Below are positions 13,585 to 26,686 of a DNA stretch of 64,000 bases, one piece after another. This DNA comes from Chimonanthus salicifolius. Its lineage: Eukaryota > Streptophyta > Magnoliopsida > Laurales > Calycanthaceae. The notes beneath the pieces are model-generated. The model was given only the letters and a program-made list of their open reading frames with translations. It did not search any database and was not told the DNA's origin. Numbering within the stretch: the first letter of the stretch is position 1; each line of letters begins with the position of its first letter. The stretch covers positions 10,436,207 to 10,500,206 of the forward strand of contig CM023536.1 of NCBI GenBank assembly GCA_013350335.1. Reading direction: 5' to 3'. Made by a program: the position numbers and the translations under genes.

Positions 13585-15902
13585 GGGGTGGTCATCTTAA
13601 CACGGGAAAACTGTTTTAGGAGACATGAGTTTTCCAGATTTTTTACTTTGCCCCCATCTGTCTATACGGGTTAGTGGACTTTTAGAAATCGTTTCACTGG
13701 ATCGATGGACCGATTGGATCACTTGGAAATGGAAACTTGAAGAAAGTGTTGGCTTAAAAGTTAAATCTGTCTCCCCTGAATCACACTGAGTTGTCAATTC
13801 CGTGACTATGTACTACTGAGTCATGAGTTGTCAATTTGTATGATTTGTCGTGACCTTGTTCGGGTGTCAAGACCGTGCCTCTGGAAGACCTATATAGTCA
13901 TATCAAGTTTGAAGCTCCAGAAGACAAGTCATTTGGAAGGTATTGCACCGAAATCGGAAGAACTTCATGAATATCAACCAACACAGGTATTTAGGCCTTA
14001 GGAATGACTTAGAAGACCTACAATTACCATTGGGACAAACCTTAGAATCCATAACTTAGAATTTGATTGGACTAATTTGGATTTCTTAGGTTAAGTGAAT
14101 TTTGCTCTATTTTGGGCAGGTTTTTTCTTCCATCAAATGTTCACAAATATTAATAAAATTTTAATGATTTGATGGAGCGCTAAAAGAGCTTTTCAAAAAG
14201 TCCAAGAACACCCAATTTGGAATGTATAGCTCAAGTTGTGAGGATTTCAATGAAAGGGTGCAAAACAGATCAAAACAGTTTTGTCATATACCCTCAGTTT
14301 GAGAGATTATTTGAGGTATCAAATTGATTTCAAATTGGACCAAATTTGGTGAGTAGATAGATCTCTCAGTGACCTTTCCAACAAGCCCAAGAACTCTCAA
14401 AACTGAGTCCGGGAACCAAGTTATGGTCATTTTAGTCGAAGTGTACAAAACTGTTGAGTTTCAGTTGGCTGAATCTATGTTTCAGTCACTGAATCTTTAT
14501 TTCAGTCGGCTAAATTATACCCAGATGTTTCAATGGTCATTTCTGGACATTTCAATCGACTGAATCTTCAGTTCAGTCGACTGAAATCACAACGAGAAAT
14601 TTTTAACAGCTCTATTCTTGTGATTTCAACTTCCAACGGCTATATCTTCAAGAGGGCTTTAAATGTATGACCTTAGGGCATTCCAGATGTTAATTCTTGA
14701 TGAGCAAAACCCTCTCTAACATTCTCCAAGACCTCAATCATTTCAAGAGGACTAAAACTCCATAGTTAGATTACCAAAGTTCTTGAGCTCAATCTCACTC
14801 ACACTCAAAGCTCTCATAGGCAAATCTTGAGCATCTCAGATTCACTCTTGGGTGTGTATTTGAGAGAATCTTTAGGGGTAGATTGTATTTATAGGTAAAA
14901 CCTTCTAGCATCCCTAACTCTCTTCTCCTACATCTTGGTTGGGTCATCAAAGAAGCCAAGAAAAGGGGAGGATCTTAAAAAACGTGCCAAAGCCACTTAG
15001 AACATCAAGAGGCAAGCGTTCTTAGTATTTTTCTAAAAATTAAATTATTTCTATCATTTTATAATTTGTGTAGGGTTGGTGTAACCCTTGTAAGGAGAGA
15101 AGAGTGTCTTTTCTCTTGAGCATTATTGGTCCGATCTTCACCTGTGAAGAAGATTAAGCGTTGTATAGGTTCGATCTCTATCCGTGAAAGAGATCAAGGT
15201 TGTAATAGGTTTCTTCTCCACCATCGAAGGAGAAATTAGTGGAATCCTCAAGTGGTGTACTTGAAACGTGGATGTAGGCAAGATTGCCGAACCACATAAA
15301 AATCCTTTTGTCAAGATTTTCCATCTCTTCTCACCTCCTCACCTTACTTTGTGCATTTGTGTTTATTTCTTATATATCTAGCACACTTGTTTGGTGAAAT
15401 TGTGTTTGTTGAGATTTAACTTCACATTCATTATTTATTGTGAATCTCAATATGTTGGAAGATCAATTTGATTAAGTAGTAAAGACCCAATTTTAATTGA
15501 GCAAAGTTCGAAAGAAATTTAAAATTCCGCAATTGTCCTATTCACCCCCCCCCTCTAGGACAATCTAGCTTGACCAACAGAAAGTGATCTGGTCGGTGCT
15601 CCAATTTGGACTTATTCACGTCTCAAGAAATAGGTGCCGACCGGATCACTTTCCTCAAATTTCCATTTTCAAGTGATTCAGTCGGTATATCGATTTCTTG
15701 AGACGTGAAAGAATCGAAATCGGTGCACTGACTGGAATACTTTCCTCAAATTTATTTTCAACTGATCCGGTCCGGTGTACCGATCCAGTGAACCGATTTT
15801 TGAAAGTCCACTAAAACCTGATAGACGGATGGAGGTAAAATGGGAAGTTCACTAAAATCCATGTCTCTTAAAAGAGTTTTCCGGTATTAGGATGGACACC
15901 CT
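13585..15902. mobile_element. Foldback MITE split by a solo LTR (unit B)
   Basis: The two halves match 5071-5525 of unit A. An LTR-type element (13747-15579) sits inside, between two copies of GAAAG. The MITE is therefore older than both the tandem duplication and the LTR insertion. Confidence 0.75.
13747..15579 (-). mobile_element. Probable solo LTR, 1833 bp, 5-bp target duplication
   Basis: It begins TGTTGG and ends CCAACA, flanked by a perfect GAAAG duplication (13742-13746, 15580-15584); unit A is the empty site. Read on the minus strand, it starts TGTTGGTCAAGC and soon passes a G-run of the GGGGGGGTGAATAGGAC type that I associate with long plant LTRs. No gag-pol frame is present, which fits a solo LTR left by recombination. 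Lineage is not certain. Confidence 0.78.
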
Positions 15903-16917
15903 TTAGAAATTCAATTCATAGACTGCGACTGCCAGTTTACATCGATTTTTGTAAACTAATTTACAACAAATCATTTTTTTGTATGTAGGGAGAGTAAGCA
16001 AGCCAAATTCCTCAACATCTAATGGGTAGATTATGATATAGGTTTTGATTTGTACACTATTAATTTTTTCTTAAATGTTGCATGAGTTGATTGATATTTT
16101 GAAATATTTTTATTTCCCTCTTTCACTTCTTAATTTACCAAGGACAAAATTAGGAACAAAATGGGAAAGTTCATAAAATTGCATCGTCTAGTGCCTCATT
16201 AAAAGGAAAAAAAAAGTATAAGGTACATAGATCAATTCTTGAAATCCAATGGTCAATATTGCCCATGGTGAATGTAAATTTATTCTTGATGATAATGTGA
16301 TGATGTGACATCTGAGACATGGTTTGGACTCTGTATTAGTCTGAGACTCTGAGTCAAAACCTATGTTGATAAATATTTAAATAGTGACAATTGAAGGCTC
16401 TGCATTATTAGGTGTAATATAAAGAAGACTATATAAAGAGAGTATATAAGAAGTTTTACCTCTATTTAATCATTTTATTTTTTTATTATAATTTTTAAAA
16501 AATTAATTTCTGATATATTTCATATTTATGTAATCAATTATCATGGTACATTTGATAAGAAGTCTTGTCCGAGAGATTCATTTAGAAAGTCTTGCTAGCC
16601 TAATTATATTGAAAATAAATATGTTTAAATATGTAGCTTGTTAAAAATCAACTTTATTGAATCAATCAAACTATATTTCTAAGTTCTCTCCAATTTAATT
16701 GTTTAAAATTATTTTTTGTAAACTCTAAACTTTTGTATCTTATAAAAAATATGGACAGATTAATTTGATTAAGGTGATTGTTGTATCTGAAAATTTCTTC
16801 TGTATTTCTAAAAGCATCATATTATTTGATTGGAAAAAGTTCGAAAAAAACCAAAAATGTCTCAAATAGACATGCAAAGCTAAAATATGTAGATGCATAG
16901 TAGAAGCCCTTGTTTTA

Positions 16918-17096
16918 TACTTCCTCCGTCCCATTTTAATTGTCTTATTTTAAAATTTTGAATTTTTTAAAGAAAAGCTCTTAAAAAACTTATGAACTTC
17001 TCTCCAAGAGTAGATAGAGAGAGAATCAAAGTGGCATATCAAACAACTATTTTGCAACATTCTCAAAATACATATAAGACAACTAAATTAGGATAT
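16918..17096. mobile_element. Stowaway-like MITE, unit B
   Basis: It begins TACTTCCTCCGTCCCATTTTA; the right end carries the inverted ACAACTAAATTAGGA block. Counterpart of 6713-6878. Confidence 0.65.
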
Positions 17097-17491
17097 ATTT
17101 CAATTTTGAACTAAAATATGTGTATACCTTCTTTCTATGCTTTTTCAAAAGAATTTCTTTTAAAATGCTTCTTTAGACTACAAATCAAAATAAAAAAATA
17201 TTTTTTTAAAAAATTATCAACTGATGACTTTCAATGGCTTGTATAGTGTTTTAAATGAAAAAAAAAAAAGGGTTAAGTTAGAACATGAATGTGTTCAAAG
17301 TGGAGTTCTAATGAACTACAATTTTTTTTTTTTTTTTAGTTTAACTTATATTGAATTGTTTAAATTCATAGTTGACATCTACGTATTAGTAAAATAACAT
17401 AGAGGTTGTTTGGTCCAAAATAAGGTAATAAATATGGCTGATATATATAGTATCGCTCGTGCATGAAATATAATACAACCTTCGAAAGAAT

Positions 17492-17696
17492 GAGTGGCCA
17501 TCTAGACACCCGATTTTTCTTTTAGCAGAGACCTGATTTCAAAATTTCGTGTGAAATTATCATTTTGCCCCTCAGATTTTTTTAAAAATGACGATTCCTC
17601 CTACACAAAACTGAGGGGTAAAATGATAATTTCACACAAAAAATTTGATATCGGGTGTCTCCTAAAAAAAAAGTCAGGTGTCTAAATGACTATCTC
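17492..17696. mobile_element. Hairpin MITE, unit B
   Basis: Counterpart of 7267-7470 and slightly better preserved: CATCTAGACACCCGAT at the left mirrors GGTGTCTAAATGAC at the right. Confidence 0.65.
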
Positions 17697-19181
17697 AAAA
17701 TAATATCTTCTCCAAAAACATCCTTTTGTCCTCCTCCTTTTCTTCTATGAACAAGAGAGTATTTATAAATCTATTTCATTAATCTCAGCCATTGATCTTA
17801 AACAACCTTTACATCCTCCCATTGCCAAGTTTTCAACTGTCATTGGGCTAAAGCCGGAAGATACTCTAAGCTATTAAGGATGATCAAGAGTACTTATAAT
17901 GCACTATGCTTATGTCAACTTTGATTCTTTATAACAACTTTTATATGAACTAGGCCTCGACATCTTAGTTCAATTCTCACCAACTTTAAGCGAGTGCTCA
18001 AAGGATTCAAATTAAACTTCAAATGTTCTTCTTCAAAACTTGTTTATTAAAAGACGTATTTCGAGCACACTCTCGCTTGGACAATACCAAAGAAGAGCAT
18101 TTCCTCAAAAGCAATCACGCAAAAAATGGTTCGAATGCATTTCGAGCTAATTGACAAACCTTTGCTAAGGCCTAACTTCGAACCTTTTCTTATTTAGATT
18201 TGTCCATTTTGAGTTATTGTCATCATTTAAAAAAAAAAAAATCGCTCTAAAATAGTCTTGACTTTGGGGTTTGTGTGAAAATACTTTAATGAAATGGTAT
18301 TTGAGTATTTATAAAATTGAATAGAGATGCCTTAATATGATTTATATAGTTTATAGGGTGTTTATGTGTTTTTTCAAGATTTTTTTGAAACATGGAATCT
18401 AAGTTTTGTGAGATAATTTCCATTTTAGGGTTTCTTGTGGAAAGAAATTTAAAGAAATGTTATACAATTTTTTATGGAATTAAATGAAGAGCCTTTAGTA
18501 TGGTTGATATAATTTTTATGATGTTTGTGTGATTTTTCTATTATTATAACATTTTCATGAAATTTAGATTTTCTTTATGAAAAAATAATAAATTGTAATA
18601 TAAGATGGGTTGGTTTGGCAGACGTTGAGGTTGAAAACCTAGTGTTCTGAAGGGCTATATCAGATAGAGGGCATTATCTGATGATCATAAAAATTATGTA
18701 GATGGATAGATTATCATATAGTAAAAAATGGGACCCATTAAATCATGTTATTCATTGATTTTTTTTAAGATTAAAGACGAACCATTGGACAGATATTTTG
18801 ACCTGTCATGTTTAATCCAACCGTTGAGAATGCATCAAACGAAAATTATGAAGGTTGGATCTAAGTATTTTCTTTAAAAAATTTCTAATGAGGCCGTATT
18901 AAAAAATAAAGTGAGCTCCACATGAGACCTTAGGCCTAGGTCCCAAAAACGCAGAGGCATTTTGTCCCCCATAGAAGATATATGTCATTATAGGACAATG
19001 GAAAATATAAATTTCATATAAAGTGTTTTTCATATTGGATTTTCATTTTTAATTTTTTTAAAATATTTTTCAATTATTTAGGACATATTTTATTTGTATT
19101 GAAATTTCAACTCTCAATAGTTGTATATTCTTTAAAAAGGACCACTTTCTAACAAAAATATGTTTACCGGATACAATTTAA

Positions 19182-19375
19182 TATTCCCTCCGTCCCATTT
19201 TAGTTGTCTCATTTGAAACATTTGTATTTTTTAAGGAACTCTCTATATAAGACTAGCACTCCATATTATCTCATTTATTTTCAACACACTTTATGCTACT
19301 CCAATATGAATTTGACAACTATTTTGGGACAATCTAAAATTCATATCAGACAACTAAATTGAGATAGATGGAGTA
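19182..19375. mobile_element. Stowaway-like MITE, unit B
   Basis: TATTCCCTCCGTCCCATTTT at the left and, inverted, ACTAAATTGAGATAGATGGA with a terminal GTA at the right, with TA at both edges. It is the best-preserved Stowaway copy in the window. Confidence 0.8.
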
Positions 19376-20689
19376 CCTAATACTAAGCCCACAATAAGAG
19401 CCCCAAAGGAAGCTCCTCATCATCAATTCATTTTAGTTTATGCAATTTTTTTCTTTTTTAGCAGGTGAAAACAGTTAGCCAGTAGGTATGAAGGGAAGAG
19501 ATGGTGGGTCTTAAGAGTTCAACTGGGCCTGCAAAAGACAACAGCTTGGGCCTCCAGCCCTCCAATGTAGAAAATGAGCCCAACGAAGCCCAGAGGAGAA
19601 TAAAGAAAGCCCAAGACATTTGATTGGCAAAGAGCAGGGGCACATGTCGGACACATTTAACCATGATGAATTGGATGAAGAAATTGCTCAATTAGCTTTA
19701 ATTGAGTATGGGAAAATTAATGGTATAAAAAACGCACTTATTGAATAACAAAAGCCCATTAAATTGGCCCAAAATAATATATGGGTCCAATGCTCTAAAT
19801 CAAATATTTTCATGTCCAATTGACCCTTTTAACAATCTAAATCCATTGACTCAGGTTTCTATATAAATTTGGCTCTCCACACATGCTAAGAGTCATGGAG
19901 GAACGAAGGAGGAAAGGAACCCAATAAGGCAATTGGTATGTTTGACAATGGGAAGGTAGGGCATATGCTAAATTGGTCCTTTTGTATGTATGGCTAGGGT
20001 TTAATCCTTGTTTGTAAATGCCACATGTCAACTATCAATGGATGGCAATTTATGTAAATATTTTTTGTGATTTTCCTATAAATACCTTGTTTGTATGAAC
20101 ATGTGAGGACACTAGGTTGAAATACAATTTTGCTTTGAGCAATTGAGTTCTCTCTTTGAGTTTCTTAGTGTCTCCTAGTTAGAATTCTTATCCTAATTTC
20201 TAATTCTAATTCTCAATCTTCGCCCGACCCACGAATTTAATTCTAGTTCTTTGAATTGAATTAAGAAATTTAGTTATAGAATTCTTATTTTCTTTGGTGA
20301 TATTGTACGAGTCACTTTTTGTCTAAAGAAATTTCGACATTATTCTATTATTCTAGTGAGAATTTTAAAGTTTTACTTCATTCACTTGTATAACCGGGGT
20401 GAGTGGTTGGGTGGTGTCATTATGTCAAAGTTAATCTAAGGATTTTTTTTAGACTAGGAGTTCTTTAAGTTCAGATTTCCCACATTTATTTCAGATTCAA
20501 GTCAAATTTTGCAAAACTCTTATTTTGGAGGCATAAACAGGCATTAAATCTGATTCAATCATTTATAATTTTTATTTGATGTTTTTGATTGTTAAATTAA
20601 AATATTTATTCAATGATTCATTTTTAATCTTATAAATTAAACTCTAACATGATTAAATAGATTTTACTTTTTGAAAATATGATAAATAC

Positions 20690-22198
20690 TGTAAGTGCAC
20701 CGGTTCGTCCGAGTCACCCTTATGGTCAATTACGTTACTCAGTTGGACTTGCCTTTAATGAATAAGAAGATCTACTATGAAGTTGAAGCGTCTACACTAA
20801 ATACGGTATTGGCACACAGGTAAGTGAACCATCGGAGACCCTAGGCTAAGTGAAATACCTAGAAGTCAATTAGAAAATAAAGTAAATAAGTGACTTTCAG
20901 CCTCGAGGCCTCATGTAATCTGCTGAGGCCTCGCAGCCAGTTATGCTGAGCTGAGTTGAGTCTAGCTGACCCTGTGTCGAGCTGGCTCAGTCTCTTACAG
21001 TTTTAGAAAGTTAAAATCTATGACTGTTTAATTGAGAGGTAATTATGGTAAATTTATTGGAAGCTTATTATGGTAAATAAAATTATCCACATGGTGAGAT
21101 GGGTAATTATGATAAATTGATTGGAAGCTTATTATGGTAAACAAATTTATCCATGGTGAGATGTTGCCACCTCTCTTAAGTTTGAATTTGAATATCCTTG
21201 GGGAGCTGTCCATAACAATTATGGAAAGGCTCCTCCATGATTTGTAATCCACCTTTCAATATTCTCATCAAGTCCTTGATTAGTGGCTAAGATAAATGAT
21301 TTGCAAGTCATGCACAGTGGAGATGAGGTGGTTGATATCTGATTGATATCTGGCTGATCTGTCTGGATAGGTGACACAGCACATGTGTGCTGTCTTTCCA
21401 GAAATTACCGCTGGCGAGGCCTCATCAGAATCAGCGAGGCCTCGCAGGCGTGCCTAACTGCAGACCTTAAAACTGTTTATAAAATAACAGTAAGGTTGTG
21501 GTTTAGAGGACCGAATACACACAGGAAAAACTCAGGAACAAGAATATCAGTGAGTGATCTTCGGCCTTCCCACTAGACACTTTCTTCATCATCCTTTTTA
21601 GTGGATGTTTGGGTAATCACAACCCCAATCTTGATGAAGAGTAAGGTGTTCATATAGGACTATAAAAGCAGTCATACCCTTGTCCTATACTGCTGTGCCG
21701 ATAGTCATTTTGATGGAGCTAAACTAATGGAAAAGAGCACACAGATTCAGTAAAGAAGAAAGAGCTTAAAGGAAAACGGTCAAGGCCCAAGGCAAGTTTT
21801 CTTCTTTGTTTTATTTTAAACATTGTACAGTGGATTAGAACAGTGTGTTCGAACCACTCTAAAAAATAGGTGTAGAGGATTAGACCGATTAGGTTGAATC
21901 TCTATAAAAAACTAGGTTGTACTATTTGGGTGTGAGACCCTTACATAGTATATTTGGGATAGCCCTAGAGAGGGTGAGTCTAACAGTGGATGTAGGTTCA
22001 GGTGAACCGAACCACTATATATCGTTGTGCATGTGTGGTTTGTATTAATGGTTTGATTCATTTGTTTATCACTTGCACACACATTTATTCCGCTGCACAT
22101 ATTGTTAAATCTAATTTATTTTTTAAAAGGGAACTAAAATTAAAACCGACCTATTCACCCCCTTCTAAATCGTGCATACTTCTAGTAACGGATTTTCA
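20690..22198 (-). mobile_element. Probable solo LTR, 1509 bp, 5-bp target duplication
   Basis: The edges are TGTAAG and TTTTCA, with a perfect AATAC duplication (20685-20689, 22199-22203). Units A and B read straight through the empty site. Close to the right edge is a CTATTCACCCCC tract, the mirror of the G-run near the start of the LTR at 13747, so the element probably lies on the minus strand and may be a relative. It has no gag-pol frame. Confidence 0.75.
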
Positions 22199-22275
22199 AA
22201 TACGATGATAATTCATTTTTTCTATATAATTTTATTATAAACAAAACTTATTATGTAATATAATCCATCAAAGCA

Positions 22276-22856
22276 GGGTGCAAATCTCGAAAAAATAAGA
22301 TATTGGACATTAATCGATATCTCTCTCTTCAACTTTTTTTTTAACAAATATCAACTCATGAAAGAATTAGAAAACTTAAATATCGACCAAAATGAACTAA
22401 TATCTGTAATACCCTGTCCCAAAAAGTCCCACATTGTTAGTTGAATTGGAAATTCTCTTGTATATAAACAGTAGCCTTCCTCTTCTAGCAAAAGGTCTTT
22501 CTGAGTAAGAGTGGGTTAGCTTGCCAAAACAAAGCCGTGCGTAGGCCCGAAACGTACAATATTGTGCTAGCGGGATATGTCGTTACAAATGGTATCAGAA
22601 TATGGTTCAACTCTCTGCCTGAGGGTGTAGGCTTGGTGGTTGTGTGTGCAAAGCAGACGACAACTCCGACTTTAAGGAGGATAGATTGTAATATCCTGTC
22701 AAAAAGTCCTATATTACTATTTATATAAAAAATTCTCTGATATATAATTTAAAAAAAAAATTAATTTAGATAAATATCGTCAAGTATTTGATCAATATAT
22801 GTGACCAAAATATCGGCGAATATCCTAAATTACTATAATACCTGAGATTTGCACCC
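22276..22856. mobile_element. MITE, GATATCGG family (unit C), interrupted
   Basis: This copy has the clearest ends of the family: GGGTGCAAATCTC at the left and GAGATTTGCACCC, its perfect inverse, at the right. The TRIM at 22405-22748 is nested inside it. Confidence 0.7.
22405..22748 (+). mobile_element. TRIM (terminal-repeat retrotransposon in miniature)
   Basis: A 183-bp LTR runs 22405-22587 (TGTAATACCC to GTTACA). It is followed at 22590 by TGGTATCAGA, the primer-binding site complementary to initiator methionine tRNA. A spacer of about 90 bp ends in GGAGG (polypurine-like), and a second LTR begins at 22687 with TGTAATATCC and is truncated near 22748. The layout and the GCCCGAA...ACAATATTGTGCTAGCGGG block match a TRIM type widespread in angiosperms. 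No protein is encoded; it would rely on proteins from autonomous elements. Confidence 0.82.
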
Positions 22857-23190
22857 TATATCTATATCACTTCTAGCTTTTTATCCTAGTGTGTGTAAGC
22901 CTTTTTCTAATACAGCTTTTTCAAGTAGACATTGGAGTGGTGCGATGGTTTTGGCCACGATTATGATTTGCCGCATTTCCGTATATTTGCATTCAAGTGG
23001 TCAAGGTCAAATAAATGGGTAATAATAAGACTGCCGCTTTTCAACCAACTTTCAGAAAGTGAAAATAGCAGATACAAAAAAGATAAAACAGGTGTAACTG
23101 GTCAAGAATTTGGGCCACAGCAATCAATGCTTCCCATCATTTCTGATTATACCCATTTTGCCCAATTCAAAATTATTATAATTTTAAATA

Positions 23191-23523
23191 GGCAGACATC
23201 TTTTAGAGGGTGTTTTGTCTAATTCTATAAGAAATTTATGCTATTGTCTATTTTACTCTTTTAATATTATATAATAGATCACTGACCTTTTCACTAGTGT
23301 GTAAATTGGTTCACTGATTGAATCACTCAAAGTGGATCACTGAAATTTATCTAAATAAAATTGTTTTTTTCATATAGAATAGCAAATAGGACCACTGACC
23401 GGTTCACTGATCGGATTATTGAATTTTTTAAAATATTTTTGTACGATAATAGAAGGATAAAATAGACAATACCCTAAAATTCGTGTCTCGTTACACAAAA
23501 TACCCATAGGAGAATTATTACCC
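23191..23523. mobile_element. Mutator-type MITE, 9-bp target duplication (unit C only)
   Basis: Flanked by perfect TTTTAAATA repeats (23182-23190, 23524-23532); units A and B are empty sites. The imperfect inverted ends include TAGAGGGTGTTTTGT against ATAGGAG/TGGGTATTTTGTG. The interior has repeated GGTTCACTGATCGG motifs shared with 30543-30860 and 57871-58204. Confidence 0.75.
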
Positions 23524-23787
23524 TTTTAAATATTCTCTCATATATTAGAGAAATCTTTTAATACTAAAATTAAATTCATTATCATATCATATTGATGATT
23601 ACATTTTAAATGCAGATTTAAGTTAGTTCTCCACATATACAAAACTCTAAAGAATTAAATAATATATAAAATCTAAGTGTATGAGAAGCTCTTAAATATT
23701 TTATATTTTTAAAGACAAACTATATTTAATACTATTTTCTCAATTTTCTTGAGAATTTGCGATTTATCTATCACTTCAAGCCACTTG

Positions 23788-23969
23788 GGCTGTGTTTGAA
23801 TGGGGTAACCTCCATGACCCCTGTTTGATAATTAAGAAAGGGGTAAAGAATCAACTTTTTATCCTTTTCCCCTTATATTTTAAACACTCTTTTCAAAGAG
23901 AGGATTTTCATATTACTGAAAATAACCTATGATATCCCCTTCAAAATTTACCCCCATCCAAACACAGCC
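23788..23969. mobile_element. Small MITE (GGCTGTGTTTG ends), unit C
   Basis: The best-preserved copy of the family at 3429-3607: GGCTGTGTTTGAATGGGG at the left and CCCCCATCCAAACACAGCC at the right. Confidence 0.7.
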
Positions 23970-25606
23970 TTAATGTAAGAATCACCTTCCCTACATGTGA
24001 GTGACAGTCGTCTTTAAATTCATATGGATCCATAAGAGTGGATTTGATGATGAAAAAAGGTAGGTTTAAAAAATTGTTTTAGAAACAATGCTTCTTATAA
24101 AAAAATAGATTTATAACATTTAAAAAGTCACGACTTCTAAGAGTTTGAAGATTAATACTGAAAATAAAATTAATTTTGAATAAATTCTTAATCTAATAGT
24201 AAAATCAATTGAAAATAATTTAAATACAATTTACATAAAGTAAATAAAATAAAAAAGAGTGTGTGTTAATCTGAACCCTAGCAGACCTTAAATCAAAAAA
24301 ATTCCAAGTACTAACTAATCCAATAAGTGGTCTTTAGTATTAAACCCTAGTCAATGTGGTTTGACTTGCTTCATCTCTTCCAATAGAAATATTGAATAAA
24401 TTTAGGAAAAACAAATTATGGATAACCATAGATTATGGTCATGGGTCAATCTCATAAATATTATAACTAACGACATTAGATACATAAAAAATAAATTTGG
24501 AGATCTACCTATGTATTGCTTGGCTTGCATTAAGATTTTCCAAAACCCTAAATTGAAACTTCAGTCAGTACTAGTTCAATTTACTTGTCTTTTGAACTGG
24601 TTAATTTCATTTCATTGGAATTTAGAAATATTTATATGTAGAAAATAAATTTAATTAGAGAGATTTTAAAATATTAAATGTTTAACGCTTTCAATTACAT
24701 ATATAACACAACTATGAGAGAAACTAAAATATGAAATTCATATTATATTTTAAAACAACAAAGGCGTTCATCCAGCAAAAAAAAAAAAAAAAATGTTAGA
24801 TATAAAACTATCAACAAATATGTATTAAAAAAAAAAAATCAAGACTCGTATTAAAGATCTATAAATAGATATACAATATTTTAAAATTCAGAATCTGTCC
24901 TTGTTTGTGGGAAGTTTTAGAATTAAATCTTCATCAACACAAAAAGGGCCACTCCCTTTTATACCCGTCATGTGCAGATTGGAATTGAACCAGTACACAT
25001 TCTCAACTTTTTATGTTTGGTGATTTTAGCCTTAATATCAAGTAATTTGAAATTGAATTTTAGTCTAAATATTAGTTAAATCATAGCACATCAAGTGTAA
25101 TTTCAATTGATAGAGTTTTTTTTTCATTGGGCTTAAGTTTTTCTGAAAAAGAAAAGAGAGAAATGGCACCTATCAAGTGTATATATGAGTGAAAAGATAT
25201 CCTTCATCTTTTATAGGGGTAAGAGTTAATACAAGTGACAAATTCTCTTAGTTCTTACAATTAGATTAATCATCATTTATTAGTTGATTAATGAATATTT
25301 AGTATAGATGTTGATTGTTACAATTATAAAAATTTAATCATCATAAAAGAAATTGACTCAAAAAATTATTTGACAAATAAATTATTCATATCAACTATGA
25401 ATAGGATAGATGATTTTGACAAAGTAGTATAAAATTTAATTTTTATAAAGAAATCAACCAACATATTAATTTTTTAAGAGTTGAATTGTTGATTTTATCT
25501 TCCGCTACATTCCTTTCAAAAAAATTGTCCATATTTAAATGAGTCACCGATTTATCATAACCTACAACGAGAAATGATTAAATTATGATTAAACAATGTT
25601 GATCAT

Positions 25607-25808
25607 GGACAACGGTCCTCCTACAGGCATTTTATGTAACCTGACATGGATTTTACGATATTGTCCATTTTGCCTTTCGAGTCAACTCGTCGAATCCTTT
25701 GGTGTTAGTGATTCAAAGGTTTCGACGAGCCGATTCGAAAGACAAAATGGGCAATACAGTAAAATACGTGTCAGGTTACACAAAATGCCTGTGAGAGGAT
25801 CGCTACCT
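25607..25808. mobile_element. Mutator-type hairpin MITE, perfect 9-bp target duplication
   Basis: 202 bp flanked by GTTGATCAT on both sides (25598-25606, 25809-25817). The element is nearly one continuous hairpin: CAGGCATTTTATGTAACCTG pairs with CAGGTTACACAAAATGCCTG and the arms continue inward to the centre. The 9-bp duplication and long inverted repeats indicate a Mutator-mobilised MITE. Confidence 0.85.
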
Positions 25809-26262
25809 GTTGATCATATAATAATTTATGTAAAACTTTCTTTAATTATATTTAGAGTTCACTTTTAATTAAAGAAAATCTTTGAATTTTTGCATATCCC
25901 TGTATTTGTTGATGAGCCTTTACATAAAAAATCTATGAGAAGTATCCAACGTTGGATTATGCTACACTATGGTGTACAGTGACTTTAGAGATTCTACATT
26001 TTACTTAATTCAATAGGAATTAGGCACAGTAAGTACCTGATTTTTATTATCTACTATCCATCATGATTAGATATTAAGATTCAGTAGTTGTATTTTAAAA
26101 AAGTTATTCAATCTTATAATCATTTATAATGAAGTACTTTATATGATCATACTTTGTTACTGATCAATTTTTAAGTTTAGAGAAGATCTAAAGATGTAGA
26201 GTATCTACTCTCAATTTAGAGACTCAATATTTTTCATAAAATGGGCCTCGCACAATTAGGTT

Positions 26263-26686
26263 TAGGACTGGAACTCGGGTTGGGTTGAGTCAAGTTTCAA
26301 TAAATCCAATTTAACCCATGTCAAAAATTATTGAACTCCACTTGATTGGACTAGAATTGTTGATCTGAGTTACTCAATCCAACTCGTCCCAAATTTCTAA
26401 TCCGACTCGAATTGTTGACTTGAGTTACTCAATCTACCCGATTCAACATTTTGACTCGACTCAAGCTGAGTGCTCTTTTATAACTTGGTGGACTCAAGTT
26501 GAGTCAAATAGGGTCAAATCGGGTTGCTTTTAAATTTCTCAACCTGACTCGACCCGAATTTCATCCAGGTTTATTTTTTTCCACCTTGACCCGACCTGAG
26601 ATATACAAAAATATAACTCAAATCCATTGATTTCTCGAGTCGGGTCATATGGATCGAGTTAAAACCCGACCCAAATTTCATCGCTA
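26263..26686. mobile_element. hAT-type MITE, GGGTCGGGT family
   Basis: It begins TAGGACTGGAACTCGGGTTGG and ends AAATTTCATCGCTA, with 8-bp flanks ATTAGGTT and ATTAGATT. The interior is rich in ACCCGAC/GTCGGGT words. The 8-bp target duplication and TAGGG(G)TGAAA-type ends indicate hAT. It is diverged, hence older than the copies near 38 and 43 kb. Confidence 0.72.

Larger units (their letters stand above)
9841..19503. repeat. Tandem array unit B
   Basis: This is the second collinear copy of the unit. It differs from unit A by many substitutions and small indels, lacks A's 951-2325 and 8938-9505 material, and carries its own 1.83 kb probable solo LTR at 13747-15579 inside a MITE shared with unit A. 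No gene is recognised. Confidence 0.9.
19504..24946. repeat. Tandem array unit C, truncated
   Basis: This third copy is collinear with positions 1 to about 4480 of unit A. Homology stops abruptly at about 24946, after the motif CATCAACACAAAAAG, so roughly the second half of the unit is missing. It carries three private insertions: a probable solo LTR (20690-22198), a TRIM (22405-22748) and a Mutator-type MITE (23191-23523). No gene is recognised. Confidence 0.88.

Noticed and set aside
22405..22748. Cassandra-type TRIM carrying a 5S rRNA-like promoter
   Set aside because: The LTR contains no recognisable 5S box A/C sequence, so it is a TRIM of another type.
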